Source of the DNA: Bacteroidota bacterium | Lineage (GTDB): Bacteria > Bacteroidota > Bacteroidia > Chitinophagales > LD1 | Direction: 5' to 3' | DNA: 64,000 nucleotides | Assembly: GCA_016715625.1 (NCBI GenBank) | Contig: JADJZU010000020.1 | Location: 15,759-79,758 of the forward strand | Part shown: positions 27,865 through 38,700 of the stretch, one piece after another | How the letters are laid out: every line of letters begins with the position of its first letter | How positions within the stretch are numbered: the first letter of the stretch is position 1 | Notes under the pieces: model-generated | The model's database searches: none | The model's input: the letters and a program-made list of their open reading frames with translations, nothing else | Told to the model about the DNA's origin: nothing | Made by a program: the position numbers and the translations under genes

Positions 27865-28141
27865 CCTACAAACCCTAAAAATGGTTGCGTGATAAGGCCC
27901 CTATAAGAAAAACTACAGTCGTGGTCGTTCAACTGCCCCAATCGTGAGAGAATAGCCTGAAAAAGGCCTTATTTTTAACCATTAATTATGTTAACCAAGA
28001 TGGACAAAGGGGGTTGTTCAAAAAATGGATAAAAGTGCTACTAAATATTACATTTTTTAAAAAGTTTTTGAGGGATGGATTTTTTTACTTTTTTTAGTAA
28101 AACAGTACGAGGGAGATAGGCTTACATATAAAATTCCTGCT

Positions 28142-28687
28142 ATGAAGTACCTGGTTTTTACAACTATTGGAGTTTGTTTGTTGATGGGGGTTTTTGCTCA
28201 GCCGTGCACTAATTACAATAGTGGCATTTTAGCTTTTGAAGATTACAATAACCCTGGGCTTACTGCCTTTGCCGGCAGTGAAGCCTTGCCTTGTATGCAA
28301 CTGGGTCAGTTGACGAATGTGGCCTTACCATTCAAAACGTATGATTCGGTGGTAGTGTATGGCGTAAAGAAGTCGGTATATAAAATGAAACTAGAGCAGG
28401 TGAGCAATTTGCCTTGCGGAATGTGCTGGACTTTAAGCCCCGGACAAAACCCATATGTAGCGGGGGAGTATAGTGCTATCTTACTGCATGGAACGCCCAC
28501 AGGAAGTGTGGGACAGTATGTGGTGCAGGTGTTGTTAAGTTTTGATACGGATAATGACGGGTCGATGGATGTGCTTAATAAACCATTGGCGGATATTGCG
28601 GGGGCACCACTGATAGTGCGACTGATAGGACCCGAGGATGTGTGTGTGCCGGTGAATGTGAATGCGCAGGGGCAGGTTTGCCAATGA
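28142..28687 (+). CDS. Small secreted Cys-containing protein
   Basis: 181 aa with a signal peptide (YLVFTTIGVCLLMGVFAQ) and several cysteines in the mature part (PCTNY, LPCMQ, LPCGMCW, DVCVPV, GQVCQ). Those are likely disulfide-bonded in the periplasm or outside. FDTDNDGSMDVLNKPLADI looks like a dockerin/EF-hand-type calcium loop. Not recognised. It is the first gene of the + strand secreted and toxin block. Confidence 0.65.
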   Translation: MKYLVFTTIGVCLLMGVFAQPCTNYNSGILAFEDYNNPGLTAFAGSEALPCMQLGQLTNVALPFKTYDSVVVYGVKKSVYKMKLEQVSNLPCGMCWTLSPGQNPYVAGEYSAILLHGTPTGSVGQYVVQVLLSFDTDNDGSMDVLNKPLADIAGAPLIVRLIGPEDVCVPVNVNAQGQVCQ

Positions 28688-28773
28688 GCGATTATTGTAA
28701 AAGGGTTACTGTTTTATGGCGAGAATGATTTGATTTTTTCGTTTGTCTCTCTTTAATTGTAAAACCCCAATAT

Positions 28774-31623
28774 ATGAGACACCTTCTACAAGTTTTGCTC
28801 TGTGGCGCTATTTTGTGTTACACGGCAGAGTTAGGCGCACAATGCTTACCTACTAACAACTTTGTATGTAATGGCAATCCCAGTTTTGTGAGCAGAGGCA
28901 ACAAGCCCGCAACCGACCAATGGAAAAGTGTGACAGTGACACAGACAGGCTTCCATTGCTTTACTATTTATGATTCTGCATTGGGCCTGAGCAATACCAA
29001 TGAATTAATTTATGAATTGAAAACCTGCGGCACAGGAAAGATACAATTGCATTGCCAGCAATACGGAGGGTATGTCTCCTCTACTGCTACGAAACAAAAT
29101 GCAGATAATAATACCTGTGGCGGGGGTGCTTATAATGAGCACATGTTTTTTACGGGACAGAGTTGTGTGGTGCATATATTGGGTGACAGCTGCTATGGCA
29201 CTACCGATACGTTTACGCTTTACTACCGTGTATTTTGCAGACCACTAATAAGCAAAAGCAGTTATGGAAACCAGATGTGGCGAAATAATATTTATAACTC
29301 CGGTTTATGGACTTTAGAAAAATATTCTGGAAGCTACGGTCATGAGAGTAAGGATTTTACAAGGACCTTTACCAACGGACAGCCGGATTCTGTTAGTGGA
29401 TATTGTGCTATGTGCCCAGGAGGAGGAGTAGTAGATACGAACTACTATACTGCGGAATACAGAATGAATTGGTGGCAAGGAAGTGGGATGTATAAAATAG
29501 TATGTAATACACCTTTAAGACTGAGTCTTGGTTACCATGGAGGACAAACTTTATCGGCTTTAGATTACACGTATGGTACACAGCCATCACAAAAGTTTGC
29601 CATAACTAAACTAGATTCAATTTCTTCGAGTGTGGGTAAATGGGAATACAGAGTATATAAGGAAACACAGCCATTTAAGGCAGATATATCTATTTGTAAA
29701 ATGGAAGGCGATATGGGTGGTGGAAACTCTTTTTGGAAGGCTTATGTCCATGATAATGTATTTGGGGCCCCAACAGAATACAGAATAACAAATGATCGTG
29801 GTTGGAATAATTATTACCAAGGAACCTTTAATACGGCCGGTCCGGTTTTTGGGTATAACTGGAATGGCATTCAACCTCCCATGACAGGAGAACGGTGCGG
29901 ACAGACGATGGATAATGATTCGTTTAGGCTGGATATGAAAATGAACATGAATCTCCAGGCTGGAAATTATAAATTTAGGGTAAGATGTTCTTCTACACCT
30001 CAGTTGATTGTTAGCACTTACACTGTTATTTTAAGTTGGCCGTTTTCTACTGCGTGTGATTTAACATCTTCCAGTTATTACTTTAACGGAAACACCAGTT
30101 TTAATTTAAATGCATGGTACCGTGCCGGGCCGCATTATTTAAGTTTTAACTACGCTCGGCAGCCGAAGAATGTGGGCACGGTAAGCGTGGCGGTGATTGG
30201 TGGCACAGGCGATACGGTGTGTGCAGGCAGCAGTGTAACGCTGACAGCCGATACGGTGGATGGCACGCAGCTGGTGTGGTATATTAAATGCACCGGCACT
30301 GGCAGCAGTATCAGTTGTGCGAATGGTATATTGGTGGGCACGGGTAACAGCATTACGGTGACACCTGACAGCAGCACGACTTACTTTGTAAAAAACCGCA
30401 ACCTGAGTGTGGCGGCAGATGATACGCTGAACAAGTTGGATTTGTATAGTGCAGCTTGGGCTACACGCAGAATAACGAGAGTGGCGTTGCCGCAAGCACC
30501 CACTACCCCTGCATCAAAAACCATTTGCAGCGATACTGCTTATACGTTTGTGTGGGATAGTGTTTATGCAGGCATCGGGGGTAATGCGGTTGAATATAAA
30601 GTGGGAAGTGGAAGTTGGCAGGCAGCAGCGGCACTGGGCAGTGGCAGATGGCAGGTGCAATTGATAGTGGCGAGTGGGGCGACAGATACTATATGGGTGC
30701 GGAGTAAGAACAGTACAACGGGTTGTGTGAGTGGCAGTGTGTGGATGACGGGAAGTGTGAAAATAATTCCCGGAAATCCGACCATTGGCTTTCCAAAGAC
30801 TACTATTTTTCTAGATACCATTTCGTTTGTATGGGATAGTATTGGTGTAGGAATAAATGGAGATAGCACGCAGTATGCTTATTCATCCACTTTCTTGAAC
30901 TACAACTCAATAGGTAATATGGGTTCGTTTGGTTTAAGTGTTGAAAAAGGGAGAACAGACACAGTTTGGATGAGAACTCTGAAATACGTTGGTGGTTGTA
31001 TAAGCTCTCCGGTACAAGTCACGTTGCATGCTCATATATCTGACACTACTTGCCCCGGTGTATTTCACGATCTCTCTGCGGATTCAGTATACTCATCAGA
31101 CACTTATTGGTACCATAAAACGTCCTCTAATGGCTCATCTGTCAACTGTGCTACAGACACATTGGCAGGACAGTCTTCTGTCCTAACGATAGCTCCCACC
31201 AGTTCTCGAGTTTACATTGCATCTAACGTTTCGCTTTGCGACACAATTCAAATTACCTTATGGTCATATCCTCGTGTGTATGGAGCTCATGCCATTTACG
31301 TATTGCCGTCTTGTGATTTTCATTATCTGACTTTCGAAAACACCGGCAGGTTGCCAATATTGAATATACACCAGAGCGCAGGATTCAGATTTGTTGTAAG
31401 CAACTATTTTATCGGCAATGCAGCTAATTCAGACTTGCGGTACAGGGTGTTAGACGCCAATGGCATAAACGAGGTTAGTCCTCTAACAGACGTAAAAAAT
31501 GGAACAAGTGCCAGCTATCTGGCTGATAATTTTTCAGGACTTACTAACGGAGCACCCTACATTTTGGAGTTTGTAACTAAGGAGGGAGACAGATTCAGAT
31601 ACCAATTCAAGATTAACATATAA
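28774..31623 (+). CDS. Large secreted Cys-rich protein with Ig-like repeats
   Basis: 949 aa with a signal peptide (LLQVLLCGAILCYTAELGAQ). Residues about 30-470 are Cys-, Gly-, Tyr- and Asn-rich and unrecognised. Residues about 470-780 contain Ig-like modules: DTVCAGSSVTLTADTVDGTQLVWY and two related units, KTICSDTAYTFVWDSVYAGIGGNAVEY and TIFLDTISFVWDSIGVGINGDS. The C-terminus (GAPYILEFVTKEGDRFRYQFKI) resembles a short beta-sandwich end and is not a clear T9SS sorting domain. It lies 3 bp before the Skp-like gene, so it belongs to the RHS-linked operon. Confidence 0.7.
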   Translation: MRHLLQVLLCGAILCYTAELGAQCLPTNNFVCNGNPSFVSRGNKPATDQWKSVTVTQTGFHCFTIYDSALGLSNTNELIYELKTCGTGKIQLHCQQYGGYVSSTATKQNADNNTCGGGAYNEHMFFTGQSCVVHILGDSCYGTTDTFTLYYRVFCRPLISKSSYGNQMWRNNIYNSGLWTLEKYSGSYGHESKDFTRTFTNGQPDSVSGYCAMCPGGGVVDTNYYTAEYRMNWWQGSGMYKIVCNTPLRLSLGYHGGQTLSALDYTYGTQPSQKFAITKLDSISSSVGKWEYRVYKETQPFKADISICKMEGDMGGGNSFWKAYVHDNVFGAPTEYRITNDRGWNNYYQGTFNTAGPVFGYNWNGIQPPMTGERCGQTMDNDSFRLDMKMNMNLQAGNYKFRVRCSSTPQLIVSTYTVILSWPFSTACDLTSSSYYFNGNTSFNLNAWYRAGPHYLSFNYARQPKNVGTVSVAVIGGTGDTVCAGSSVTLTADTVDGTQLVWYIKCTGTGSSISCANGILVGTGNSITVTPDSSTTYFVKNRNLSVAADDTLNKLDLYSAAWATRRITRVALPQAPTTPASKTICSDTAYTFVWDSVYAGIGGNAVEYKVGSGSWQAAAALGSGRWQVQLIVASGATDTIWVRSKNSTTGCVSGSVWMTGSVKIIPGNPTIGFPKTTIFLDTISFVWDSIGVGINGDSTQYAYSSTFLNYNSIGNMGSFGLSVEKGRTDTVWMRTLKYVGGCISSPVQVTLHAHISDTTCPGVFHDLSADSVYSSDTYWYHKTSSNGSSVNCATDTLAGQSSVLTIAPTSSRVYIASNVSLCDTIQITLWSYPRVYGAHAIYVLPSCDFHYLTFENTGRLPILNIHQSAGFRFVVSNYFIGNAANSDLRYRVLDANGINEVSPLTDVKNGTSASYLADNFSGLTNGAPYILEFVTKEGDRFRYQFKINI

Positions 31624-31626
31624 GCA

Positions 31627-32154
31627 ATGACAAAACCGACAATTACCGTATTTCTTTTTTTATTTCTCACAGCTAATGCCATTGGCACAGGCATAGTGTA
31701 TTACTTTACAAAAAGTAAGATAGCCTACATAGACATCAACGTAGTGTATGATGCCTATAAGGGAAAGATGGACAAAGAGAAAGAACTCAAGCAGATAGAG
31801 CAGAGGCAACAAAATATCTTGGACAGTCTGAAGCTCAGAATATTAGACCTTCAAAGCAAAGACAAAGCCCTAAACGGTAAGTCGGAGGAGGTTAGAAACA
31901 CACTTGAGGGCACCTACGAGAACTATAACCGGTTAAAGGAGGAGTTTTCTAGCTACAATGTAAACGAGTCTCAAAAACAAATGGAGAGCCTATTCAACCA
32001 AATCAATCAGTATGTGAAAGATTATGGCAAAGAAAACGGATACGATTACATTTTAGGAGCAGCGGGTAACGGCAATTTGATGTACGCAAAGGAAAGCAAA
32101 GACATCAGTAAGCCTGTTTTAAAATACATCAACGAAAGATATGAGGGTCGTTAG
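31627..32154 (+). CDS. OmpH/Skp-like periplasmic chaperone
   Basis: 175 aa. A signal or anchor segment (TVFLFLFLTANAIGTGIVYY) is followed by the Skp/OmpH pattern: KIAYIDINVVYDAYKGKMDKEKELK, a long charged coiled coil (residues about 50-125), and VKDYGKENGYDYILGAAGNGNLMYAKESKDIS...LKYINERYEG. In this family the coiled coil forms tentacles that hold unfolded outer-membrane or secreted clients. Its place directly before the two giant RHS-type genes suggests a dedicated export chaperone for them. Overlaps the next gene by 14 bp. Confidence 0.85.
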   Translation: MTKPTITVFLFLFLTANAIGTGIVYYFTKSKIAYIDINVVYDAYKGKMDKEKELKQIEQRQQNILDSLKLRILDLQSKDKALNGKSEEVRNTLEGTYENYNRLKEEFSSYNVNESQKQMESLFNQINQYVKDYGKENGYDYILGAAGNGNLMYAKESKDISKPVLKYINERYEGR

Positions 32155-32728
32155 TATCATTTTTATAGTAACAGTCATTTTATCAGGATGTAAGAAGGCA
32201 GAACTTACACCTGAACAGTATAAGCAATGGTTAGCGAAAGAAGAGGCACTTAACAAAACTGTAAACATGGGTGATTATCGTTACACCGTTCGACTTTTAC
32301 CCAACGATTGGGTAGCTTATACACTATGCCAAAACTGTAACGCTGATAAGCTGACCGCCAAATTAAATGAAGTAGGAGACCTCCGATATTTTGCTGTAAC
32401 TATAGACAATATTGCAGGTAGTGATAATTTACTGAAAAAGAATATTGGCAAAGAGTCCGAGTATTTTGAACGATTGTATTATGTGTCTTACATGATGAAA
32501 GAAGATTTAGAACTGATTAGTAACGGAAAGCACCATAAGCCGGTGTTGTATTCTTACGAAAGAGTGTATGATTTAAGCTCGCGAGTTTCATTTATGACAG
32601 CTTTCGCATCGGACAGTGTAGAGGAAGATTTTACACTTAAAATATCTCCAAAGTTTTTTTCAAGAGACCCGGTTACCTTCAGATTTAAGCAAAAAGCATT
32701 ACACAACCTCCCTAAATTATTGCTATGA
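32141..32728 (+). CDS. Lipoprotein of the RHS operon
   Basis: 195 aa with a short signal and lipobox (IVTVILSGCKK, Cys at about residue 17). The mature part is not recognised; it has a pair of cysteines (LCQNCNADK) that could form a disulfide. The start overlaps the Skp-like gene by 14 bp and the stop overlaps the next gene (ATGA), showing tight co-translation. It is probably part of the same export or assembly function as its neighbours. Confidence 0.75.
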   Translation: MRVVSIIFIVTVILSGCKKAELTPEQYKQWLAKEEALNKTVNMGDYRYTVRLLPNDWVAYTLCQNCNADKLTAKLNEVGDLRYFAVTIDNIAGSDNLLKKNIGKESEYFERLYYVSYMMKEDLELISNGKHHKPVLYSYERVYDLSSRVSFMTAFASDSVEEDFTLKISPKFFSRDPVTFRFKQKALHNLPKLLL

Positions 32729-35700
32729 AACTAATTTCTAACCTGAGAAAAGGCAAAACCGCTAGAATATTTCTTTTAAGTTATTTGTTGTGTTTTTTGA
32801 TAGAACTATTGGCCCCCGTTTCTGCCTATGCCTTAACCAGTGGACCCGCACAACCGGAGGTTGCTTCTTTTGAGCCATCTGGCACCACGGATATGGTCAA
32901 TCTTTTTTCAGGAGACTTTACTTACAATATCCCTCTATTTGAACTGCCTGGTCCTAATGGTGGCTATCCTATCAATCTGGCTTACAATGCAGGAGTAAAC
33001 ATGGATGATGAGGCGAGTTGGGTTGGGCTTGGATGGAACCTGAACCCCGGGGTAGTAAACAGAAACATGCGTGGAGTGCCCGATGATTTTGATGGTGATT
33101 TAATAAAAACCGATTTGGATGTTAAGAAAGACTGGACTTTGTCAATGACCAACACAGTAAGCCCGGAGATTTGGGCATTTGACATGGGGAGTATAGGGCT
33201 AAGCTTTGGTCATACGATTAGATATAATTCATACAGAGGATTTGGATTTGGACAATCTGCAGGAGTTAATTTTAGTGGTGGTGGCGGTAATATACAAGGC
33301 GGAGCAGGTCTTGGTATTTCATTTGATTCCGATGAAGGTGCGGGGGTAGATTTTAATGGAGGTATTAGTAGTGGTTCATCTAAAAAGTTTAGTGGTTCTA
33401 TAAGCGCTGGTATTGGTGTTAATAGTAGGGTGGGTTTACAAAGCATGTCATTAAGCGTGTCTGGAAATGGTCCTCTGAAAGGAGTTAAAACATCTACAGG
33501 TAAGACGATAATGTCTAAGCTATTAACCCAAAGTTCTAATATCTCATTTTCCTCTCCTGCTTTTACACCAGATATAAGCATGCCCATGAAGGGCTTTAAT
33601 CTGGCGTTATCTTTCAAGATAGGGGGAGATATAGGGGGCGTGTTTATTAACTTCGGTGGAAACGTATCATACAGCCAACAAGAACTAAAGTATCGCACTA
33701 AGAAATCAAGGGCATTTGGGTACCTTCATCTTCAGTCGTCTACCGGTATTGAGCGGGAAGATGGCTTAGGAACAATGGTGGATGTAAATCGGGAGAAGGA
33801 CGTAGTGTTATCCCGATTTGTCCCGAATCTTGCTGCTCCTCATCTTACCTATGATGTTTTTAATGTGCAAGGGCAAGGTATGCAAAACATGTTTCGCCCC
33901 TATAGAAACGATATTGGTGCTTCTTTTGATGAATATGCCAAGTCAGTTACAGCTGGTGGTGGTCTTGGTGGAGAAATTGGAGGTGGGCTACCTGTGCACT
34001 TTGGGGTTAGCGGTGATATTAATTACTCCGAAAGTGAAAGCGGTAAGTGGGTGAATAATAGTGATTTTAACAGGCCTTATATGTCTAACGATGCGAATGC
34101 AGGCTCCAACCCGGGCGATTACGGTGATTTTGAGGCGGTGTTTTTCAAAGCTACCGGTGAGCACACTGCAGAACCTGTAGGTAGAATGCAACAAATGGTG
34201 GGAGGAAGTAAGCCGCTCAAACTGAATATTGATGGACCGGATCGAATGTCTACCCGCTTATCGTGGGCATTCAGCGATAAAGATGATGTAGACAACAATA
34301 GTGTGTTAGGCAATGATGCCAGAAAGGGGATAGAAAGAAAACCGCGAGCCAATAATTTTATACCTCTAAGAAACAATGAGTTGACGGGTCTTCAGGAATT
34401 TAACGTTCAATTTTTTAACCCGGCAAGTGTAGGAGATCACCTCACATACGCTGATTTTGAGGAGTACTACGGAGGTAACAATGCATACATCGGTCAGTTC
34501 AATCGCACGAGCCGCGATGGGTACAGTAGCGCAATGCCCATTGATAAACACATTGGTGGCATATCTGCATTGAACCATGAAGGCATGAGATATATCTATG
34601 GCATACCTGCATATAATAATGTACAGATAGATGCAAATTTCAGTGTGGTAAATACAGGAGATTATTGCAATCAAACAATCAGCGGCATTGCTGCAGGCCA
34701 GGATATATTGTACTATAAGCATAATGCAACCGACCAGTTTAAACAAGAAACCTATACGCCTCCCTATGCACATTCTTATTTGCTCACAGCCATTGTGGGT
34801 CCCGATTATGTGGATGTAAACGGCAACGGCCCGTCAGACGATGATTTTGGGTATTGGGTAAAGTTCAACTACTTTAAAGCACATGATAACTATAAATGGA
34901 GAGCACCCTACAAGCATAACGAAGCCAATTATATAGGAGGCTTCAGAAGTGATGAAAATGACGATAAAGGAGTCATTATGTATGGAGAAAAGGAGATCTG
35001 GTATCTTGCTTCAGCAGAAACAAAAACGCATCTTGCATTATTCTGTTTGAGCAAGCGTGAGGATGCAATGGGAGCAAAGGGTTACGCAACTGTCGATTAT
35101 AACAACCCAAGTAACCCACCCGGTGCAGTCTCCTTCAAGTTGGATAGCATTCAGTTGCATTCGAAAGATCTGTTTCTAAATAATATTGGTAACAATACTC
35201 CCACCAGATCGCTCCAAACCGTGCATTTAAACTATAACTACAGTTTATGCCAGGGCGCATATAACAGCAGTTCTGGAAAGCTGACCCTTGAAAAACTGTA
35301 CTTTACTTACGATGGTAGCTCAAGGGGAGCGCTTTCGCCTTACACTTTCAATTATGGGCTGGTTACAGCGGGCAATAGCTCCACTCAACAAAATCCGGGC
35401 TATAATCCTATACAGTATGACCGTTGGGGTAATTATGAATACAACGCTGACAACTGCCGCAAAACTGTATTCCCTTACGTAAATCAGTCCGATGACCCTA
35501 TTGATCAGGAGAACAGAATCAAGTATGCTACAGCATGGAACCTGACAGATATTGGACTACCCACGGGCTCCTCCATTCATGTTAATTACGAGCAAGATGA
35601 TTATGCCTATGTGCAAGATAAAACAGCCATGCAGATGTTTAAGATAGCAGCATTGGGCAACGGGCTGTTAAGTCCTAACAAACACATTATTTACGATCAG

Positions 35701-38700
35701 AACAGTAGGCAGGCAAACAATCCTGAAAACAGGCGAATTTTCTTTAAACTCGAAAAGCCGATACCGATCACGGGAGTAAATATTCAAACCGAACTGAACA
35801 AATATTTAGATGAGAGCCGACAGTTGTATTTCAAGGTATACATGCCTATGAAGAAAGAAACGATGTATGAGTATGTATCCGGATATTTAGATATAGAAGA
35901 AATTAATATCAATACCGAGTGTATAAATAGTTCAAATACAGCATACGACTATGCCTATGTAGTGGTGAAGAGATATGAGAAGAAAAACGGAGACCCTATG
36001 CCTTATCACCCCATCACTGTAGCTTCACTTATGTCGCTCAAACAAAACCTTCCGCAAAAAGCGTATCGTAGTTCTGCACTGGAATCGAGCAATGGAAGCA
36101 CTGACCCTAAAGATATGATGATGGACTTTTTGAAGGCGGTGGCCGCTTCCTTTGAAAGTTTGGGTGAATTGTTTACCGGATTCTACAATGGGAAAACCTT
36201 ATCGACCAGCCGCTGGTCAGATAGAATTGATTTAGATAACAGTTACATCCGGTTAAATTCTTACGATAAAAAGAAGTATGGCGGAGGCATCCGGGTTGCG
36301 AGTATTGAGATAAATGATCAATGGGAAGATGCATCGGGTGAACCTTCTTCTACGTATGGCACTACTTACGAATATACAACCACCGAGCCCGGCTATGCTG
36401 AGCCTATCAGCAGTGGTGTAGCCACCTTTGAACCTGCCATAGGCGGAGAAGAAAATGCATTGAGGTGGGCCAAGAAATACCCGTTCAATGTGTCTGTAAC
36501 AACACAGAATACGAACTTTTATCAATACCCCATTAACGAAACCCTTTATCCCGCACCATCGGTAGGTTACAGTAAGGTAACGGTAAAAAGTTTGAACACG
36601 TCCCGGAAAATGAAAGGAATCACAACGGATGTTGGCTTCAATTCAAGCGGAGTGACGGTGAATCAGTTTTATACAGCAAAAGATTATCCCATCTACTCAG
36701 AAGAAACAAAACTTCGAGCTGTAAAAGATAGCAAGTCATTAAGGTATCAAAAGCTTATCATACCCTTACCGGGAGTTGGTCAGCTTGCTTGGGATTATTT
36801 TACTGCCTCACAAGGTTACGTTACGGAGTTAAATGATATGCATGGTAAACCCAGAAAGACGGAAACTTATTCCATCACTGCACAGAATAAAATCTCCGAT
36901 CAGCCTGTTAGCTCTGTAGAGTACATCTACTTTGATGAGCTGGTAACTGCAGTAGATCCGGGTTCCGAAAATCCAAAAGTTAAAAGACGATTGTTGAACG
37001 AAGTGCCCGTATTGATTAGCGATCCTGACCCAAATGACCTAACAAAGGCAAGAATAGAAAACAAGTTGGTGGGTGTTGATTACGAAATGTATACTGATCA
37101 GCGTAATTCATCTACTAAATCTGGTGGTGGAGGCTTAAACTTCAATGTTGAGTTATTGTACATTGTTCCAATCGTCTTGCCATGGCCATCTGTAAATACA
37201 GATTTCCGTCAATTGCGCGTTGCGGTCACCAATAAGGTCATTCACCGGTCGGGGATACTAAAAGAAATCAGAGCCAGAGACGGACAGAGCTTGGTGCGCA
37301 CTGAAAATAAGGTCTTTGATCCTTATACAGGCGGTGCCTTGTTGTCTACCGTCACCAACAACTTTGATGATGATGTATGGAATTATACTATTCCGGCTCA
37401 TATTAAGTATGCAGGAACAGGTCCGGCATATAAAAACCTTGGTCAGCATTTTGAAGTGCCTGCTGGGGATATTACAAAGGTTGATCCACAGAATAACAAT
37501 GGTGACGGGACCGATGATTTTCACTATTTGCTGTCATCATTATCTCAAGAGGTTCTACTCAAGCCAGGTGATGTGCTCAAGTTGGAGGGAACGTCCTATA
37601 AGGCTATTGTGATTAGTGTAAACGCTTCAACTGCACTCGTTGAGTTTTTTGACAATACCAATACACCATCTACGGTGAATATTGGCAGCACGAATAAATT
37701 TAAGATTGTTAGATCCGGGTGGAGAAATCAGCTTACGGTATCAGCTGGTAAAATCACTGCGCTAAAAGACCCGACTAAAGACAGAATATTCGAAACCTGC
37801 CAGAACACTGTTTCTGTTCAGCTGCCTCCGGCAAACTCGTCCGAAAACTGCTTGTTGAGTATAAATGTCGGATTTATGATGGATACAATCCAAGCAGTTG
37901 CCGCACATAACAGTGGAGCTGTATTTATTCCTATGAATAAATTTGCTGAGCCGAATCCGGGAGCGGTTCCTGTAGTAGCCACATTGATTAACAAAGGCTA
38001 CATTGGTGTAATGGTTGACAACGAAAGTAATTACATCACCTTTCAAAACCTGAACGGAGAGAGCTGTAGCTTTTATTTTTATACTGGCTGGAATGCGGGT
38101 AAACAAGTTTTTAATACCCAAGTAAATATAGGTGACTTACCCTCGCCTTTATTTCCTTTAAGTACTTGTAATCCCGGCTATGGTTATCCGGTTCAATACA
38201 ATGGTGCCAGCTTAGCCGGATGTAGGTATGAAATTGTAGTATACCAAAGCCCCTACAACTGTTTTTGTTCAATGATGGATCCGTTTTCCGTGCCGCAAAC
38301 CTTCACGGAGATATATACAGATACGATGCTCAAGGTGGAGCAAGTTATCAACACGTCAGCCACAGTGCTGTCTGAGTTTTGGGGTAATACATTTGATGAA
38401 GGAAGATACTCAGAACCACCCGTGGACATAGAGCGGAATTATAAGCTGAATAAAGCGAATGATTTCATGAACGGGCGGAACGGAATTTGGAGACCGGAAT
38501 CAAACTTTATCTATTTCAAGCAGCGCGATCAGCAATTGAATGATATGACGCGTTTAAGTGTAGATGGCACCTTTACGATGGCGATGTTTGACTGGCGAAA
38601 ACCTTATGAAAAACATTGTGATCCGGATTGGGTCAACTCAAACCAGATTACGAAATATAATGCATATAACCATGAAGTTGAGAACCGTGATCCGTTGAAC

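Noticed and set aside
28142..31623. T9SS sorting domain at the C-termini of the secreted proteins
   Set aside because: Neither C-terminus shows the usual Por sorting motifs; only a generic beta-sandwich end is visible.
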